A program made the translations under genes and the position numbers. Shown piece after piece: positions 46,287 through 48,217 of a stretch of 48,217 nucleotides of DNA. The notes beneath the pieces were generated by a model. It was not told the origin of the DNA and ran no database searches. It saw only the letters and a list, made by a program, of their open reading frames with translations. This DNA is from Aurantiochytrium sp. KH105 (Eukaryota; Sar; Bigyra; Thraustochytrida; Thraustochytriidae): positions 1 to 48,217 of the forward strand of contig BGKB01000157.1 of NCBI GenBank assembly GCA_003116975.1, given 5' to 3'. Position 1 is the stretch's first letter; the number at the start of each line of letters is the position of its first letter.

Positions 46287-47537
46287 ATGTTCTTTGGTGG
46301 TGGTGGATTCCCTGGCGGCGGCTTTCCCGGTGGCCCCGGCGGCCCCGGCGGCGAGGTCGACAACGACGAGTACTACGAACTTTTGGGTGTGGCCAAGGAT
46401 GCCGACGATGCAACCATTCGCAAGTCGTACCGTAAGCTGGCCATGAAGCACCACCCAGACAAGGGTGGTGACGAGGCTACCTTTAAGCAGATTTCGGAGG
46501 CCTACGATGTGCTTTCCGACAAGGAAAAGCGCGAACTCTACGACAGGTACGGCAAGGAGGGTCTCGAGGGCGGCGGTGGCGGCGCACGGTCTGCAGATGA
46601 CATCTTTAGCATGTTCTTTGGCGGGGGCGGCGGTGGGCGCGGCCCGCGCGGCCCCCAAAAAGGCGAGGACGTCGTGCACCCACTCAAGGTCACCCTCGAA
46701 AACCTCTGCCTTGGCAAGACTGTCAAGCTGGCCATTAACCGTCAGCGCGTCAAGTATCCTGCCGGCCTCGACGCAGAGTCCGCTGTGACCGAGTGTGGAA
46801 CTTGCAACGGCCGAGGTGTGGTCATGCGCACCGCGCAAATTGGACCCGGCATGATCCAGCGCATGCAGTCGCGTTGCCCCTCGTGCAACGGCGCCGGCAA
46901 GTCGTACAAGAAGGGTGTCAAGGTTGTCAAGGAGAAGAAGATCCTCGAGGTCTACGTGGAGAAGGGCATGCGTCACCACCAGAAGATCGTCTTCAAGGGT
47001 GAGGCTGATGAGGCCCCCGGCCAGCTTCCAGGTGATGTTGTCTTTGTCCTTGAGCAACAAGAGCACGATGTCTTCCAGCGCAAGGGCGCGGACCTTATCA
47101 TGGAAAAGGAAATTACCTTGCAGGAGGCTCTCTGCGGATTCACCTTTGTGCAGGAGCACCCGGACGGCCGCAAGCTTATCATCAAGAGCGCTCCCGGCGA
47201 GATCATCAAGCCAAACATGATCAAGTCCATCACGGACGGCGGTATGTCTGTGCACAAGCGTCCGTTCACCAAGGGTCGTCTCTTTGTTGTCTTCCGCATC
47301 GAATTTCCCGAAAAGCTTAGCGCTCCTCAGATGACCGCCCTCAAGTCGGCTCTCCCGGGACCTGACGTTATGACCGGCACCCTCCCCGAGGGCGAGGAGG
47401 TCGAGGAGGTCTCTATGATGGAAGCCTCGGCGAACCAGGTCGGTCAGGTTGCCGCATCTGCTTCGCACGGCAGCGCCTACGACTCCGAGGATGAGGACGG
47501 CCACGGCGGCCAGCGCGTGCAGTGCCAGCAGTCTTAA
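46287..47537 (+). CDS. DNAJA: Type I Hsp40 co-chaperone (DNAJA/Ydj1-like) with half zinc finger
   Basis: 416 aa. It delivers clients to cytosolic Hsp70 and stimulates its ATPase. A Gly/Pro-rich start (1-22) is followed by the J domain (about 28-93) with HPD at 56-58 and a G-rich linker (about 94-125). The zinc-finger region keeps only two CxxCxGxG repeats, CGTCNGRG (170-177) and CPSCNGAG (197-204). Comparison with Ydj1 shows these are repeats 2 and 3; repeats 1 and 4 are replaced by YPAGLDAES and [11 protein letters not shown]. The client-binding C-terminal domains are intact ([40 protein letters not shown]). The last four residues, CQQS, form a CaaX box for farnesylation, as in DNAJA1 and Ydj1. 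The ATG at 46287 is the first in frame; the frame upstream is open but without ATG and contains an intron acceptor. Codon use is strongly GC-ending, fitting high expression. Confidence 0.93.
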   Translation: MFFGGGGFPGGGFPGGPGGPGGEVDNDEYYELLGVAKDADDATIRKSYRKLAMKHHPDKGGDEATFKQISEAYDVLSDKEKRELYDRYGKEGLEGGGGGARSADDIFSMFFGGGGGGRGPRGPQKGEDVVHPLKVTLENLCLGKTVKLAINRQRVKYPAGLDAESAVTECGTCNGRGVVMRTAQIGPGMIQRMQSRCPSCNGAGKSYKKGVKVVKEKKILEVYVEKGMRHHQKIVFKGEADEAPGQLPGDVVFVLEQQEHDVFQRKGADLIMEKEITLQEALCGFTFVQEHPDGRKLIIKSAPGEIIKPNMIKSITDGGMSVHKRPFTKGRLFVVFRIEFPEKLSAPQMTALKSALPGPDVMTGTLPEGEEVEEVSMMEASANQVGQVAASASHGSAYDSEDEDGHGGQRVQCQQS

Positions 47538-48217
47538 AAAAGAAACAAAGAGAAAAGGAGAGAGAGGGAAGAATTGAAAAGAAGAATGGATTGCGAGATG
47601 TTCAATAGCTGCAGCAATAGAGTTCGAGGCTGCTGCTGCTCCACCCATCCCTTGCGGCGTCTCGCCCGCATCTCTCCCTGCTTTTCGTGCCTCTCCCCTA
47701 AAACATTGACGACGCTCAGCAAGGCAATCAAGGCAGATGCGTTACAGCATAGTGGAGTCGTGAGGGCGAGCGAACGAGTCATCACGCCTTCTCGGAACGG
47801 CCATCATCAGCGCCTGCCGGCCCGTTGGTTGGGATAGCTTTGTTCGTTCTTTTTTACCATTGTTTCCTGCGTGTAGTGCTTCTCCCCCTGTGCGCATCGC
47901 TCTCGGTGCACTGAACTGAACGCAGACACTGGGCGCTAGTAAGCACAGATCTATAACAAGACAACGACGAGTCTTTTGACTCTTTTTTCACTCCATCTCT
48001 TTTTTTTTATCCTTGCATCTCTTTCTTGTACAAGCAATGGCTTGCTTTCAGAAGTTGGCAGAATCTGATTCTCTCAGCTTCCATTTATCATCGTGCTGAG
48101 CTTGGAACGAGAGAAGGGTCTTCTTCGTTTGGCCGCAAAATGTTCGTATTCTTCTTTTTTCTTTTTTCTTTTTTATAGAAAGACTCTTTACTCCGAGGCG
48201 GAGGAGTCAGAGGCGGG
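47538..48217. other. 3' flank of the Hsp40 gene to the window end
   Basis: No gene recognised. Near the end a TTTTTTC pyrimidine tract finishes ttttttatag at 48178, a possible 3' splice site of a gene lying to the right. Confidence 0.4.

Noticed and set aside
46131..47648. 505-aa minus-strand frame over the Hsp40 gene
   Set aside because: Antisense shadow of a strongly conserved DNAJ gene; its sequence resembles no protein family.
1..48217. tRNA, rRNA or snRNA genes
   Set aside because: I looked for T-loop and anticodon-arm patterns and conserved rRNA cores and saw none. This was by eye, so a tRNA scan could still find one.

Overview
The window is nuclear DNA from a GC-rich, gene-dense, intron-poor eukaryote. 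The genes are textbook eukaryotic: ubiquitin E1, the Paf1-complex subunit RTF1, a mitochondrial carrier, a Tpa1/OGFOD1 prolyl hydroxylase, a type I Hsp40 and a vacuolar sorting receptor-like protein. Most reading frames are uninterrupted, the third codon position is GC-rich, and spacers carry many microsatellites. Together with a bacterial/algal-type carotene hydroxylase and a GARP (SHLQKYR-class) factor, this fits a stramenopile, most likely a thraustochytrid/labyrinthulomycete. That assignment is inference; nothing in the window proves the taxon. I recognised no rRNA, tRNA or CRISPR array.

Layout. 0.9-3.6 kb: beta-carotene hydroxylase (+) and an LMBR1-type membrane protein (-). 4.5-10 kb: an unrecognised 613-aa protein (+), a NOL8-like nucleolar RRM protein (-) and hydroxymethylbilane synthase (+). 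10.4-14.6 kb: a three-exon leucine-rich-repeat gene (-), whose two short upstream exons I reconstructed from splice signals, and RTF1 (+). 15-17.6 kb: a nine-IQ-motif protein and a 66-aa Cys/His-rich metallothionein-like peptide with extreme codon bias (+). 18.5-21.3 kb: an SLC25A38/Hem25-like glycine carrier and an AspH-type 2-oxoglutarate hydroxylase (+). 21.7-27.7 kb: a sterol-glucosyltransferase-like GT1 enzyme (-), divergent from a vacuolar sorting receptor-like protein (+), then a GARP transcription factor (-). 30.3-39.4 kb: ubiquitin E1 (+), an APH/CHK-like kinase (-), an FAD monooxygenase (+) and aspartate carbamoyltransferase (-). 39.4-43.6 kb: a gene-poor interval with low-complexity DNA and a 98-bp tandem repeat. 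43.6-47.5 kb: OGFOD1/Tpa1 (-) divergent from a DNAJA-type Hsp40 (+) with a probable 5' UTR intron.

Functional links. Hydroxymethylbilane synthase and the SLC25A38-like carrier both serve heme synthesis and lie 9 kb apart. Several genes concern protein quality control and translation (E1, Hsp40, OGFOD1, NOL8). Many neighbours are divergent pairs with about 0.5-1 kb between start codons, suggesting shared promoter regions. I see no operon-like cluster or foreign island.

Most unusual points: the Hsp40 has lost exactly the two zinc-finger repeats (1 and 4) that together make zinc site I; the 66-aa Cys/His-rich gene; the acidic insertion in the E1 ubiquitin-fold domain; and the unrecognised 613-aa protein with a duplicated Trp-rich motif.
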